Below, piece by piece: positions 22,067-28,010 of a stretch of DNA of 28,010 bases. The position numbers were made by a program, and so were the translations under genes. A model generated the notes under the pieces. That model ran no database searches. It worked only from the letters and a program-made list of their open reading frames with translations, and was not told where the DNA came from. Every line of letters starts with the position of its first letter. Within the stretch, counting starts at the first letter, position 1. The stretch comes from a virus: positions 1-28,010 of IMG/VR virus record IMGVR_UViG_3300045999_000585. One strand, 5' to 3'.

Positions 22067-22979
22067 TCAAGATTCTCCATGCTGTTGCTGCGCACAATGG
22101 GACTTGTCCATTTCCAATGGCTTTAAGTCTGTCCATCCTAGCGGCCACCCCATTAGCCACTCGACCCACGTTGGGTTCAGTTGACCACTGTTCTGGTCTA
22201 CCGATTGACTCAACATAATTTGTTTTCCCTTGGCTACTCTTCGCTGAATAGATGGGTTGCTCATGTTTCCTCGATCTCTGTTGTCCGATGCCTGGGGAGT
22301 TGGAAACATTTTTTCCTTGGTTATGTATCCTATTGGTGGCCCTGTTCCCGACCATTCCACTTGTTCCGATAGGCATCCCGCACCCACTCCATTGCGTCCT
22401 ATTTTCTTGCGGTAATCCAATCTCTTTTCCATCGATTCTGCTGATCGAGTTGGTATATCTACCGTGCTTGGAGTTAGCCACAATCCAGATTCTTTCTCGT
22501 TTATGGTTTGCACCAACGTCGGCAGCAGATATAACTCCCCACCTACTGTCATACCCCATTGCGGTAAGGTCTGCAAGGACTCGTTCAAGTCCTCTAGAAG
22601 TGAGCATTGGACTGTTCTCCACGAATGCGTATCTTGGTCGAACCTCGCCAATAATCCGTGCCATTTCTCGCCACATTCCGCTACGTTCTCCGTCGATTCC
22701 TGCGCCTTTTCCTGCTGCGCTAATGTCTTGGCATGGAAAGCCTCCAGATACAACGTCAACAATTCCTCGCCACGGATTTCCATCAAAGGTTTGTACGTCA
22801 TCCCAAATTGGGAAAGTCGGGAGAAGACCATCATTTTGTCTGGCGCACAATACGCTTGCTGGGTACGGTTCCCATTCAACAGCACAGACTGTTCTCCATC
22901 CAAGAAGTTTCCCGCCAAGTATTCCTCCACCAGCGCCTGCGAATAAAGCCAGCTCATTTAATTCTCCTTGTTTGTTCAT
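22056..22979 (-). CDS. DNA cytosine-C5 methyltransferase (307 aa)
   Basis: The C5 methyltransferase motifs are in order: motif I FAGAGGG (13-19), motif IV GGFPCQD with catalytic C83, motif VI VENSP with E121, motif VIII HKRERIW (159-165), and motifs IX-X near RLKAIGNGQVP (284-294). The target-recognition region, about 170-275, is rich in N, S, G and Q. The enzyme methylates cytosines in a short site, which in phages usually protects DNA from host restriction. AGAGG lies 8 bases before ATG 22979. It overlaps the helicase start by 11 bases. A second long frame in the +1 frame overlaps almost the whole gene. Confidence 0.92.
   Translation of the reverse strand: MNKQGELNELALFAGAGGGILGGKLLGWRTVCAVEWEPYPASVLCARQNDGLLPTFPIWDDVQTFDGNPWRGIVDVVSGGFPCQDISAAGKGAGIDGERSGMWREMARIIGEVRPRYAFVENSPMLTSRGLERVLADLTAMGYDSRWGVISAADVGANHKRERIWIVANSKHGRYTNSISRIDGKEIGLPQENRTQWSGCGMPIGTSGMVGNRATNRIHNQGKNVSNSPGIGQQRSRKHEQPIYSAKSSQGKTNYVESIGRPEQWSTEPNVGRVANGVAARMDRLKAIGNGQVPLCAATAWRILNAS
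22067..22957 (-). CDS. Candidate overprinted gene inside the methyltransferase gene (296 aa)
   Basis: This +1-frame reading of the methyltransferase gene is open for 296 codons. It has its own AAGGAG 6 bases before ATG 22957, and its TGA is directly followed by the helicase ATG. Recognisable segments are HAKTLAQ (75-81), SWRTVQCSLLED (112-123), LPQWGM (131-136), ESGLWLTP (156-163), FPTPQASD (218-225) and NPTWVEWLMGWPLGW (261-275). I recall hypothetical phage proteins with this motif series near C5 methyltransferases. But each motif lies opposite a conserved methyltransferase motif (PCQ, ENS, ERIW, motif X), so the pattern could be a shadow. The first 70 residues resemble nothing. Translation is plausible, not shown. 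Confidence 0.5.
   Translation of the reverse strand: MSWLYSQALVEEYLAGNFLDGEQSVLLNGNRTQQAYCAPDKMMVFSRLSQFGMTYKPLMEIRGEELLTLYLEAFHAKTLAQQEKAQESTENVAECGEKWHGLLARFDQDTHSWRTVQCSLLEDLNESLQTLPQWGMTVGGELYLLPTLVQTINEKESGLWLTPSTVDIPTRSAESMEKRLDYRKKIGRNGVGAGCLSEQVEWSGTGPPIGYITKEKMFPTPQASDNRDRGNMSNPSIQRRVAKGKQIMLSQSVDQNSGQLNPTWVEWLMGWPLGWTDLKPLEMDKSHCAQQQHGES
22964..22969 (-). promoter_or_regulatory. Internal AAGGAG ribosome site for the overlapping frame
   Basis: The perfect AAGGAG lies within codons 4-6 of the methyltransferase gene and 6 bases before ATG 22957 of the overlapping frame. No start codon of the methyltransferase frame lies at a useful distance after it, so it can only serve the other frame. 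Confidence 0.6.
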
Positions 22980-23019
22980 CTCATAAACCTCTAATAAAAG
23001 TATTTACGCATCTCATAAA
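22977..23019. repeat. 11-bp direct repeat (minus strand TTTATGAGATG) between the methyltransferase genes
   Basis: The copies lie at 22977-22987 and 23009-23019 (CATCTCATAAA on the + strand), 32 bases apart. One contains the stop of the upstream methyltransferase gene and the other the start of the downstream one. A partial third copy (CTCATAAA) is at 23034-23041. Local duplication at a gene junction is likely. Confidence 0.6.
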
Positions 23020-24074
23020 TTTTTAAGCCATTGCTCATAAACTTTTAATGCGATCTGAGCTGTCATAACTGGTGGAACACTCATTCCAATCATGTAATGT
23101 GGTTTTTGTTTGCAAAAGTCATAGTCCTGTGGATAACTCCCAATGCTGCAAGCCTCTTGTTTGCTTGTGAACTTTGGTGCATCAAACAAAACAAGACTAT
23201 CTTCATGCGATGTGAGCGTTGTGGCCACTTTGTCTTTGTAGAGATAACTCTGGCTAAAATATTTGGTTTTACCTGTAAGCCTCTCGCAAGCCTCAAGCAT
23301 TGCCTTATCGCCATCTTGTCTAGCTTGCCAAATGGTTGTCATGTTTTCGCTAAGGTTGCGTCCTTCGCAATCTTGAATTTCTCCAAACACAATGGGTTTT
23401 TCATTGAATTCAAGTCTTAGCTTTGGAACCATCGTGAACATGTCCATAGATTCCAAGAATGGTTCTGCTAAGTCTTTGCGTAAAGCGACAAAGAAAACAC
23501 GCTCTCTACGTTGTGGAACACCCATAGTTGAACCATCAAGCAACCAATGCTGAACAATGTAGCCAGCCTCATCAAATGCCTCATAAATGCGTGAAACATA
23601 AGCTCTAGCCTCACCTAACAATAAACCTTTGACGTTTTCGGCAATTACAACCTTGGGTTGTAGTTTTTTAGCCAAATCAATGAAGTCAAAGAAAAGCGTA
23701 TCCAAAATCTGTTCGGCTTGTCCTTCACGAAACTTCTTCTCTTTTCCCCAATCATCCCCACGGTTTCCAGCCATTGAGAAACTTGAACAAGGTGGCGAAC
23801 CATCCAAAATGTCTAATTCGTAAAGTTCCTGTGGCAAATCATCACGTAACTTGAATTCTTGGATTGGCTCCAAATAAGCGTATTTTGGTTTGTGATTGGC
23901 TTTGTAAGCCTCAATCATTTTTGGATCAATTTCATTGCATCCAAGCACATCAAAGCCAGCCAATTTGTAGCCCATTGTTGAACCACCACCACAAGCAAAG
24001 CATGAAAACACCTTGCCTTTGTCTTTTGTGAAATTGGCTTGTGCCAAAGTCCATTTATATGGAAATTTATTCAT
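23013..24074 (-). CDS. Second DNA cytosine-C5 methyltransferase (353 aa)
   Basis: Motif I is CFACGGGSTMGYKLAGFD (25-42), motif IV GSPPCSSFS with catalytic C96, motif VI AENVKG with E146, and motif VIII QRRERVFFVAL (188-198). The C-terminus has a motif X-like segment (MIGMSVPPVM). It is clearly a different enzyme from the methyltransferase next to it and probably has another target site. The gene is visibly richer in A and T than the helicase and nuclease genes around it, which suggests later acquisition. The start overlaps the nuclease stop (ATGA); 33 bases with a direct repeat separate it from the next gene. Confidence 0.92.
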   Translation of the reverse strand: MNKFPYKWTLAQANFTKDKGKVFSCFACGGGSTMGYKLAGFDVLGCNEIDPKMIEAYKANHKPKYAYLEPIQEFKLRDDLPQELYELDILDGSPPCSSFSMAGNRGDDWGKEKKFREGQAEQILDTLFFDFIDLAKKLQPKVVIAENVKGLLLGEARAYVSRIYEAFDEAGYIVQHWLLDGSTMGVPQRRERVFFVALRKDLAEPFLESMDMFTMVPKLRLEFNEKPIVFGEIQDCEGRNLSENMTTIWQARQDGDKAMLEACERLTGKTKYFSQSYLYKDKVATTLTSHEDSLVLFDAPKFTSKQEACSIGSYPQDYDFCKQKPHYMIGMSVPPVMTAQIALKVYEQWLKNL

Positions 24075-25096
24075 CCCACAATCCTTCCACCAAAGTCCTT
24101 GCGCATCTCAGCGATCAAAGGATCACCACTGGCGCAGGCATCAGAATTGGCCAGCAATTCCTTGCTACCCCAAACGCCTTCCTGCTCAGGATCACCATTG
24201 GCCAGATTCACGCCATTGATCTCGTACACAGCCGTGAACTCATCAGGACCATCCTTGCGCTGCCAAGGCACTAGATCAGGATGCAGGACATGCGACTCGC
24301 AGCCAGTGCGCTGTGAATCCAAAGGAATCTCAGCATCCCACTTGGCGCAGTGCCAAGTCGAGTCAGGCATTGGTGTGGCCAAAGCGCAGGTGCGGCAATT
24401 CACATGCTTGGTGGTCTTGGACTGGTGGCAAAACTCATGCGCATCGCAGAACTTGCACTGATACCAGCTCGCATCTGAACTGATCGGCTCAGGCATTCGG
24501 TCACTCAAAGCAATGCGCTGGCCGCGAGCAATGGCCTTGCCTGCCACATCCTTGTCGAACTTCACGCGCTCGGTGTGGATGCGGTCATCATCCTTGCAGA
24601 CTGTCAAGTACAGCGCACGATCGATGCCAGTGCCGGCCATGTAGACCTGCATTTGCACAAAGTGCTCAGGCTTGGACTTCTCCACGCCATTCTTCTCCAG
24701 ATCGTCAAATGCTTTTTTGGATGCCGTCTTGAACTCGGCAATGTGCTTGGACTTGGGCGCATCTGGCACACCCTTGTCAATGATCGCATCGATGCTGCCA
24801 GAGACATGGCTTCCAAAGTCGACACGGTGCTGGGCAGACACCTTGCGCACATCGATGCCAATGGAGCGCAAGTCGCTGATGATGTTGGCCTCCTCTTGGT
24901 GGCCACGCCTGAATAAGCGCAAGATGCGACCAGGGAAGCTCGGCTGGACAGCCCAGCGGAAAGACAGCCACAGCCACCGATCACACACATGGCCAAGCGT
25001 ACTGGCGCCAAGGTGTGGGCGCGGCACCTCAGCAATGGCCTCATGGTGCTTGTCAATTAGCGTCTGAATGTTATGCTCTGACTCGGGAATCTTCAT
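24071..25096 (-). CDS. Cas4/RecB-like PD-(D/E)XK nuclease with probable Fe-S cluster (341 aa)
   Basis: The nuclease core is visible: GSIDAII with D103, HIAEFKTA with E121 and K123, and QMQVYM (148-153, the QxxxY motif). Cysteines C38 and C214, C217, C223 (YQCKFCDAHEFC) repeat the one-plus-three arrangement that binds a [4Fe-4S] cluster in Cas4 and AddB-type nucleases. A second group follows: C234, C237 (CRTC), C250 and C266. The likely role is a 5'-3' exonuclease in phage recombination or DNA end processing, together with the Sak4-like ATPase and DUF669 protein of this operon. AAGGAG lies 8 bases before ATG 25096. Confidence 0.85.
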   Translation of the reverse strand: MKIPESEHNIQTLIDKHHEAIAEVPRPHLGASTLGHVCDRWLWLSFRWAVQPSFPGRILRLFRRGHQEEANIISDLRSIGIDVRKVSAQHRVDFGSHVSGSIDAIIDKGVPDAPKSKHIAEFKTASKKAFDDLEKNGVEKSKPEHFVQMQVYMAGTGIDRALYLTVCKDDDRIHTERVKFDKDVAGKAIARGQRIALSDRMPEPISSDASWYQCKFCDAHEFCHQSKTTKHVNCRTCALATPMPDSTWHCAKWDAEIPLDSQRTGCESHVLHPDLVPWQRKDGPDEFTAVYEINGVNLANGDPEQEGVWGSKELLANSDACASGDPLIAEMRKDFGGRIVG

Positions 25097-25125
25097 GGGG
25101 TTCTCCTTTGTAGTTGCTACTTTAT

Positions 25126-25174
25126 GCCCAGGCTTCGGGTCGGGGGTTCCTAGCCGGCCTGGGCTTTTCTTTTC
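25126..25174 (+). terminator. Hairpin with T run, oriented as a + strand terminator
   Basis: An 8-bp perfect stem (GCCCAGGC 25126-25133, GCCTGGGC 25157-25164) with a 23-base loop is followed on the + strand by TTTTCTTTTC. On the minus strand, in the direction of the surrounding genes, no T run follows. It lies between the DUF669 and nuclease genes. It would stop antisense transcripts or act as an intergenic mRNA hairpin that changes expression of the genes on either side. Confidence 0.55.
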
Positions 25175-25660
25175 TTACTTCTTAGCCCAAGGTGGCGCAG
25201 CCTTAGCAGATGCAGGATTGCTTTGGGCTTGAGGAATGGCCGCAGCTGGCGCTGCACTGCCGGACACAGACTTGAAGCCCTTGACCTCATTGCTTGCACC
25301 GTACTGCGCGTCCTCTTTGACCTCCAGCTTGATGGCGATCTGGCCACCAATTAACTGATCGGTGTCGGTCACTTTGGCCAAGCCAATGGCACGCATGATG
25401 TCTCCGAGCTGCTGGCGACCAATCTCCTCGGCCTTGGGGTTGGCATTCTTGATGTTCAAGTTGCCAAACACCACACGACCTTGGTGGCTCGGGCCAGTGA
25501 TGTCGTAGCGCAGTTTGATGTACTGGCCGTTTCCTGCCTTGGTTGCCTTCAACTCAGACTGAGAGATGGTGGCGGTGTACCAGCCAGCAGGCAGAGGCTC
25601 AAAGTTGCCATTGCCTTGGGGCAGTTCGTTGACATTGAATTCTTCGTTTAAAAAAGCCAT
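25175..25660 (-). CDS. DUF669-family protein, probable ssDNA-binding protein (161 aa)
   Basis: The product starts MAFLNEEFNVNELPQGNGNF, followed by PLPAGWYTATISQSELKATK and GNGQYIKLRYDITGPSHQGR, the DUF669 signature, then a Pro/Ala-rich C-terminal tail ending PPWAKK. DUF669 proteins are encoded beside phage recombination genes and are thought to bind single-stranded DNA. AAGGAG lies 6 bases before ATG 25660, inside the end of the preceding gene. Confidence 0.85.
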   Translation of the reverse strand: MAFLNEEFNVNELPQGNGNFEPLPAGWYTATISQSELKATKAGNGQYIKLRYDITGPSHQGRVVFGNLNIKNANPKAEEIGRQQLGDIMRAIGLAKVTDTDQLIGGQIAIKLEVKEDAQYGASNEVKGFKSVSGSAAPAAAIPQAQSNPASAKAAPPWAKK

Positions 25661-25663
25661 GAT

Positions 25664-26068
25664 TTACTCCTTGGGGATAATTTTGAAAGATGGGCGGCCA
25701 GGCTTGGCCGTGATTGCACCGGCAAGCGGTTTGGTGATGGACTCATCTGCTGCCTTCCAGATGGCCATGTTGATCTCAGGCTTCCAGCGGAACAGCTTGG
25801 CCAAGTGATCGGTCAGACCAAACTCAGCGGCAAGCTCTTGCACCTTGTCTCCGTCGACCTTACGGTCGATGCGGCCAACGATCTTGATCTCGAATCGACC
25901 AGGCTCAACGGTCTCTGTGCCTTCAAGGTTTTCGGCAATAGTTGCCAGCTTCTTGATGTGGTCTTCAATATCGCGTCGATCCGCTGTCGCATCTTCTTCC
26001 TGCTTCTTAGCAGCCAACCACATGCTGGCCAGCTCATTCATGTCATTGGGCAAAGTCTTGGCGCTCAT
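25664..26068 (-). CDS. Conserved early phage protein of unknown function (134 aa)
   Basis: The product starts MSAKTLPNDMNELASMWLAA, then a charged helix (KKQEEDATADRRDIEDHIKK), a short beta region with GRFEIKIVGRIDRKVDGDKV, and LFRWKPEINMAIWKAADESI followed by a basic tail. This helix-then-beta layout is found in small proteins beside phage recombination ATPases; I do not know a function. Start and stop overlap or adjoin its neighbours (26065-26068; 3 bases before the DUF669 gene), so it is part of the recombination set. Confidence 0.78.
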   Translation of the reverse strand: MSAKTLPNDMNELASMWLAAKKQEEDATADRRDIEDHIKKLATIAENLEGTETVEPGRFEIKIVGRIDRKVDGDKVQELAAEFGLTDHLAKLFRWKPEINMAIWKAADESITKPLAGAITAKPGRPSFKIIPKE

Positions 26069-26742
26069 GCTTTGCCTCCGATCTTGGCAATGATTGCACC
26101 CAGATCAGGCGCTTCCCAAGCCTCCAACTTGCCAGAGCGATCCTTGGCCAACCAAAGGCCATCAGAGTCGCACATCAAAGCACGCTGGGTCACGCCTTCG
26201 GCATCACGCTCAACACGCAGCGCCAACACTTCATCAAAGAAGTAAGGCAGACCTTGTGTCAGGCTCTTGCCTGGCATGCCTGGGTTGTAGAGCATCTTGC
26301 CCATCTCATCGGTGGACTTCTCCAGCTTGGCCGACATGTAGACATGCTTGCCAGGAAGATCGCGGAAGGCGCGAATCAACTCCTGCATGGTGCTGTTCAT
26401 CTCGCCATACGCTGCGCGGCCATCCTTGGACTTCTTCATCTCATGGGACAACACCACCTCAGCCACCTCGCTAATTGAGTCAAGCGCCACCGACTGAAAG
26501 CCTGCGGCCTCCTTGCTGTCTCTGGCCCATGTGAAGGCCTCGCGCAAGTCGTCCATCGAGGCGATCTCGATGTAAGGCAGGTCAGCGTCCTGAATGGACA
26601 ACAGGCCACCCTCGGCACTAAGAACGATCACATTGGGCAGGGTCTTGACCAGCGTGGTCTTACCAGCACCGGCTTGGCCGTACACCAACAACTTCACTCC
26701 ATTGGCAGACAAGCTGCCGGTCGATTTCAAATTGATAGCCAT
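26065..26742 (-). CDS. RecA-fold ATPase, Sak4-like recombination protein (225 aa)
   Basis: Walker A is GQAGAGKTT (22-30), Walker B is VALDS with D88, and VYMSAKLEK near residue 135 fits the following strand. Size and layout match the AAA_24 / Sak4-like phage ATPases, single-domain RecA relatives that help single-strand annealing with a partner SSB; the DUF669 protein nearby would be that partner. The start at ATG 26742 has AGGAG 9 bases upstream and faces the control region, so this is the first gene of the minus-strand early operon. Confidence 0.88.
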   Translation of the reverse strand: MAINLKSTGSLSANGVKLLVYGQAGAGKTTLVKTLPNVIVLSAEGGLLSIQDADLPYIEIASMDDLREAFTWARDSKEAAGFQSVALDSISEVAEVVLSHEMKKSKDGRAAYGEMNSTMQELIRAFRDLPGKHVYMSAKLEKSTDEMGKMLYNPGMPGKSLTQGLPYFFDEVLALRVERDAEGVTQRALMCDSDGLWLAKDRSGKLEAWEAPDLGAIIAKIGGKA

Positions 26743-26864
26743 TTGGCTCTCCTATTTTTTGCACCTCCGTCTGGAAATCAGTTCGAGGTGTGACGTAACT
26801 ATAAACCATTTTTTAGTGTAATATCCACACATCGCAATAAATATTTTCAACAAAGGAAAAAAAC
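26743..26864. promoter_or_regulatory. Divergent early control region
   Basis: This AT-rich gap separates the minus-strand early operon from the + strand HTH and primase genes, so it must hold both promoters. It contains an inverted repeat CACCTC (26762-26767) and GAGGTG (26785-26790). On the minus strand TTGAAA (26850-26845) with a weak GATATT 19 bases later is a possible promoter. No + strand promoter is convincing. Ribosome sites lie at both ends (AGGAG for the ATPase, AAAGGA for the HTH gene). Confidence 0.6.
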
Positions 26865-27050
26865 ATGATGACCCTAGAGCAGATACGAGACGCGCTCTCC
26901 GATCGAATGCCAGTCAAGGTGGCAGAAGCCACTGGCGTGCACTACAACACCATCCGTCAAGTGCGCGACAACCCCAACGCAAATCCAACCCACAAAGTCC
27001 TGCTGGCGCTGTCCAACTACTTGGAAAGCCGCAAGGTGACGCATGGCTGA
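26865..27050 (+). CDS. Small HTH regulator-like protein (61 aa)
   Basis: AAAGGA lies 7 bases before the first of two ATG codons. The product starts MMTLEQIRDALSDRMPVKVA and has EATGVHYNTIRQVRDNPNAN, a helix-turn-helix: helix 2 near PVKVAEATG and recognition helix HYNTIRQVRD, as in XRE/Cro-like proteins. Such small proteins are frequent at divergent phage control regions and could bind the inverted repeat upstream. It overlaps the primase start by 8 bases. Confidence 0.82.
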   Translation: MMTLEQIRDALSDRMPVKVAEATGVHYNTIRQVRDNPNANPTHKVLLALSNYLESRKVTHG

Positions 27051-28010
27051 CCTCTCAAAAGTCCTTGGTGGACCTTGGGCACCACCACCCGAAAAACTCG
27101 TCGCACCACCAGAGGCGCAGCTCATCGATGCAATGCGTGCGGCAGGGCTTGAGCCACCAGAGGAAATCCTCATGGATGGCAAGATTCACCGATTCAAATC
27201 TGGCACCAAAGGCGCACCTGGCCACGGTGACAAGCCAGGCTGGTATCTGGTGTTTGGTGATGGCATCCCAGCCGGTCGGTTTGGATGCTGGCGAGCAGGC
27301 ATGGAAGTGACATGGCGTGCAGACGTAGGACGAAAACTCACGCAGACCGAGGAAATGTCACACGCCAAGCGACTGGCCGAGGCCAAAGCCCTGCGAGACG
27401 CAGCACTCGAGCGCCAGCACCAAGTGGCCAGCGACACGGTCGAGAAAATATGGACAGGCGCACAGGCAGCACTTCCAGATCATCCATACTTGGCCAAGAA
27501 GGGTATTCAAACGCATGGCGCAAGGGCAACAGGAGACGGTCGACTGGTGCTGCCACTCTATGACGAAGACGGAACTCTGGCCACCTTGCAGTACATCGAC
27601 CACGAAGGCGGCAAACTCTACCACCCAGGCGGTCAGACAGGCGGCAAATTCTGGATGGTAGGCTCACTAGATGAGCCTGGCACACTGTTCGTGGCCGAGG
27701 GCTTCGCAACGGCAGCCACCATCCATGAAACCACCGACAGGCCAGTCGTGGTGGCCTACAGCGCCAGCAATCTGGTGCCGGTCACTGGCACACTCAGGGA
27801 AATGTATGGAGCAACTCAAGACATCGTGATCGTCGCAGACCATGACCAAAGCGGTGTCGGCCAACGCTACGCAGAACAGGCCAGTGCCAAGTACGGTGCA
27901 CGCATGGTGATGCCTCCGATACTCGGTGATGCCAACGATTATGCACAGGCTGGCCACGATCTGGCAGGTCTACTGATGCCAATCAAAGACGACTGGCTCA
28001 TCCCAGCTGA
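27043..28010 (+). CDS. Toprim-domain primase, 3' end cut (at least 322 aa)
   Basis: ATG 27043 lies inside the HTH gene, with AAGG about 6 bases upstream, and the frame is open to the window end. Residues 1-140 hold an unassigned N-terminal region with GWYLVFGDGIPAGRFGCW. The Toprim domain starts near residue 165: VAEG with E219, then IVADHDQSG with D266 and D268, and DANDY at 296-300, the expected metal-binding set. It matches the Toprim_3 primase type of phages and plasmids. A helicase domain may follow beyond 28010. No N-terminal zinc finger is seen. Confidence 0.88.
   Translation, partial: MADLSKVLGGPWAPPPEKLVAPPEAQLIDAMRAAGLEPPEEILMDGKIHRFKSGTKGAPGHGDKPGWYLVFGDGIPAGRFGCWRAGMEVTWRADVGRKLTQTEEMSHAKRLAEAKALRDAALERQHQVASDTVEKIWTGAQAALPDHPYLAKKGIQTHGARATGDGRLVLPLYDEDGTLATLQYIDHEGGKLYHPGGQTGGKFWMVGSLDEPGTLFVAEGFATAATIHETTDRPVVVAYSASNLVPVTGTLREMYGATQDIVIVADHDQSGVGQRYAEQASAKYGARMVMPPILGDANDYAQAGHDLAGLLMPIKDDWLIPA

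Noticed and set aside
22252-22986. A 244-codon + strand frame antisense to the methyltransferase gene
   Set aside because: It has no ribosome site, no known motif and no fit with the surrounding minus-strand operon.
25126-25164. tRNA-like or riboswitch reading of the GC-rich hairpin
   Set aside because: There is no cloverleaf and no known aptamer layout; it is a single long hairpin.

Overview
This window is part of the genome of a short-tailed, P22-like bacteriophage. The gene set and start sites (many strong Shine-Dalgarno sequences, tightly overlapping genes) point to a proteobacterial host. Several small proteins look to me like ones from phages of Burkholderiales or freshwater bacteria; that host call is inference from memory, not from a search. 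Both ends are cut: the coat gene lacks its first codons at base 1 and the primase gene runs off base 28010. Terminase, portal and scaffold genes would lie to the left and are not seen. No integrase, lysogeny repressor, tRNA gene, IS element or CRISPR array was found.

Bases 1-15808 (+ strand) are the virion module. The order coat, gp4-like, gp10-like, a fibre in the gp26 needle slot, gp7-like, coiled-coil gp20 slot, gp16 slot, then tailspike genes copies the P22 order 5-4-10-26-14-7-20-16-9. Small conserved phage proteins are interspersed. A strong terminator follows the coat gene. The receptor-binding region (12668-15808) is split into a small P22-type head-binding adaptor, a fibre protein and a beta-helix tailspike.

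Bases 15878-18588 (+) are a lysis cassette of eight genes, mostly joined by stop/start overlaps. It holds an XhlA-like membrane protein, several small membrane or exported proteins, a 3TM-type holin and an M15-family zinc peptidase endolysin. A pair of hairpins with GGA-containing loops lies just before it.

Bases 18579-26742 (- strand) are the early and replication module, read right to left: a Sak4-like RecA-fold ATPase, an unknown protein, a DUF669 protein, a Cas4/RecB-like nuclease with a probable iron-sulphur cluster, two cytosine-C5 DNA methyltransferases, an SF2 helicase, two small cysteine-rich proteins, a VRR-NUC nuclease, an Arc-like ribbon-helix-helix protein and several small unknowns. 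Two small membrane proteins at the left end appear to have their own promoter. A divergent control region (26743-26864) separates this module from a + strand HTH protein and a Toprim-domain primase.

The most notable observation is in the methyltransferase gene at 22056-22979. It contains a 296-codon open frame in the +1 frame of the same strand, with its own AAGGAG ribosome site 6 bases before ATG and a stop codon that abuts the helicase start. The window may therefore hold a nearly fully overprinted gene pair. The alternative is that the second frame is a shadow kept open by methyltransferase constraint; both readings are set out below. No stretch above 300 bases lacks a gene once the small minus-strand genes are included.
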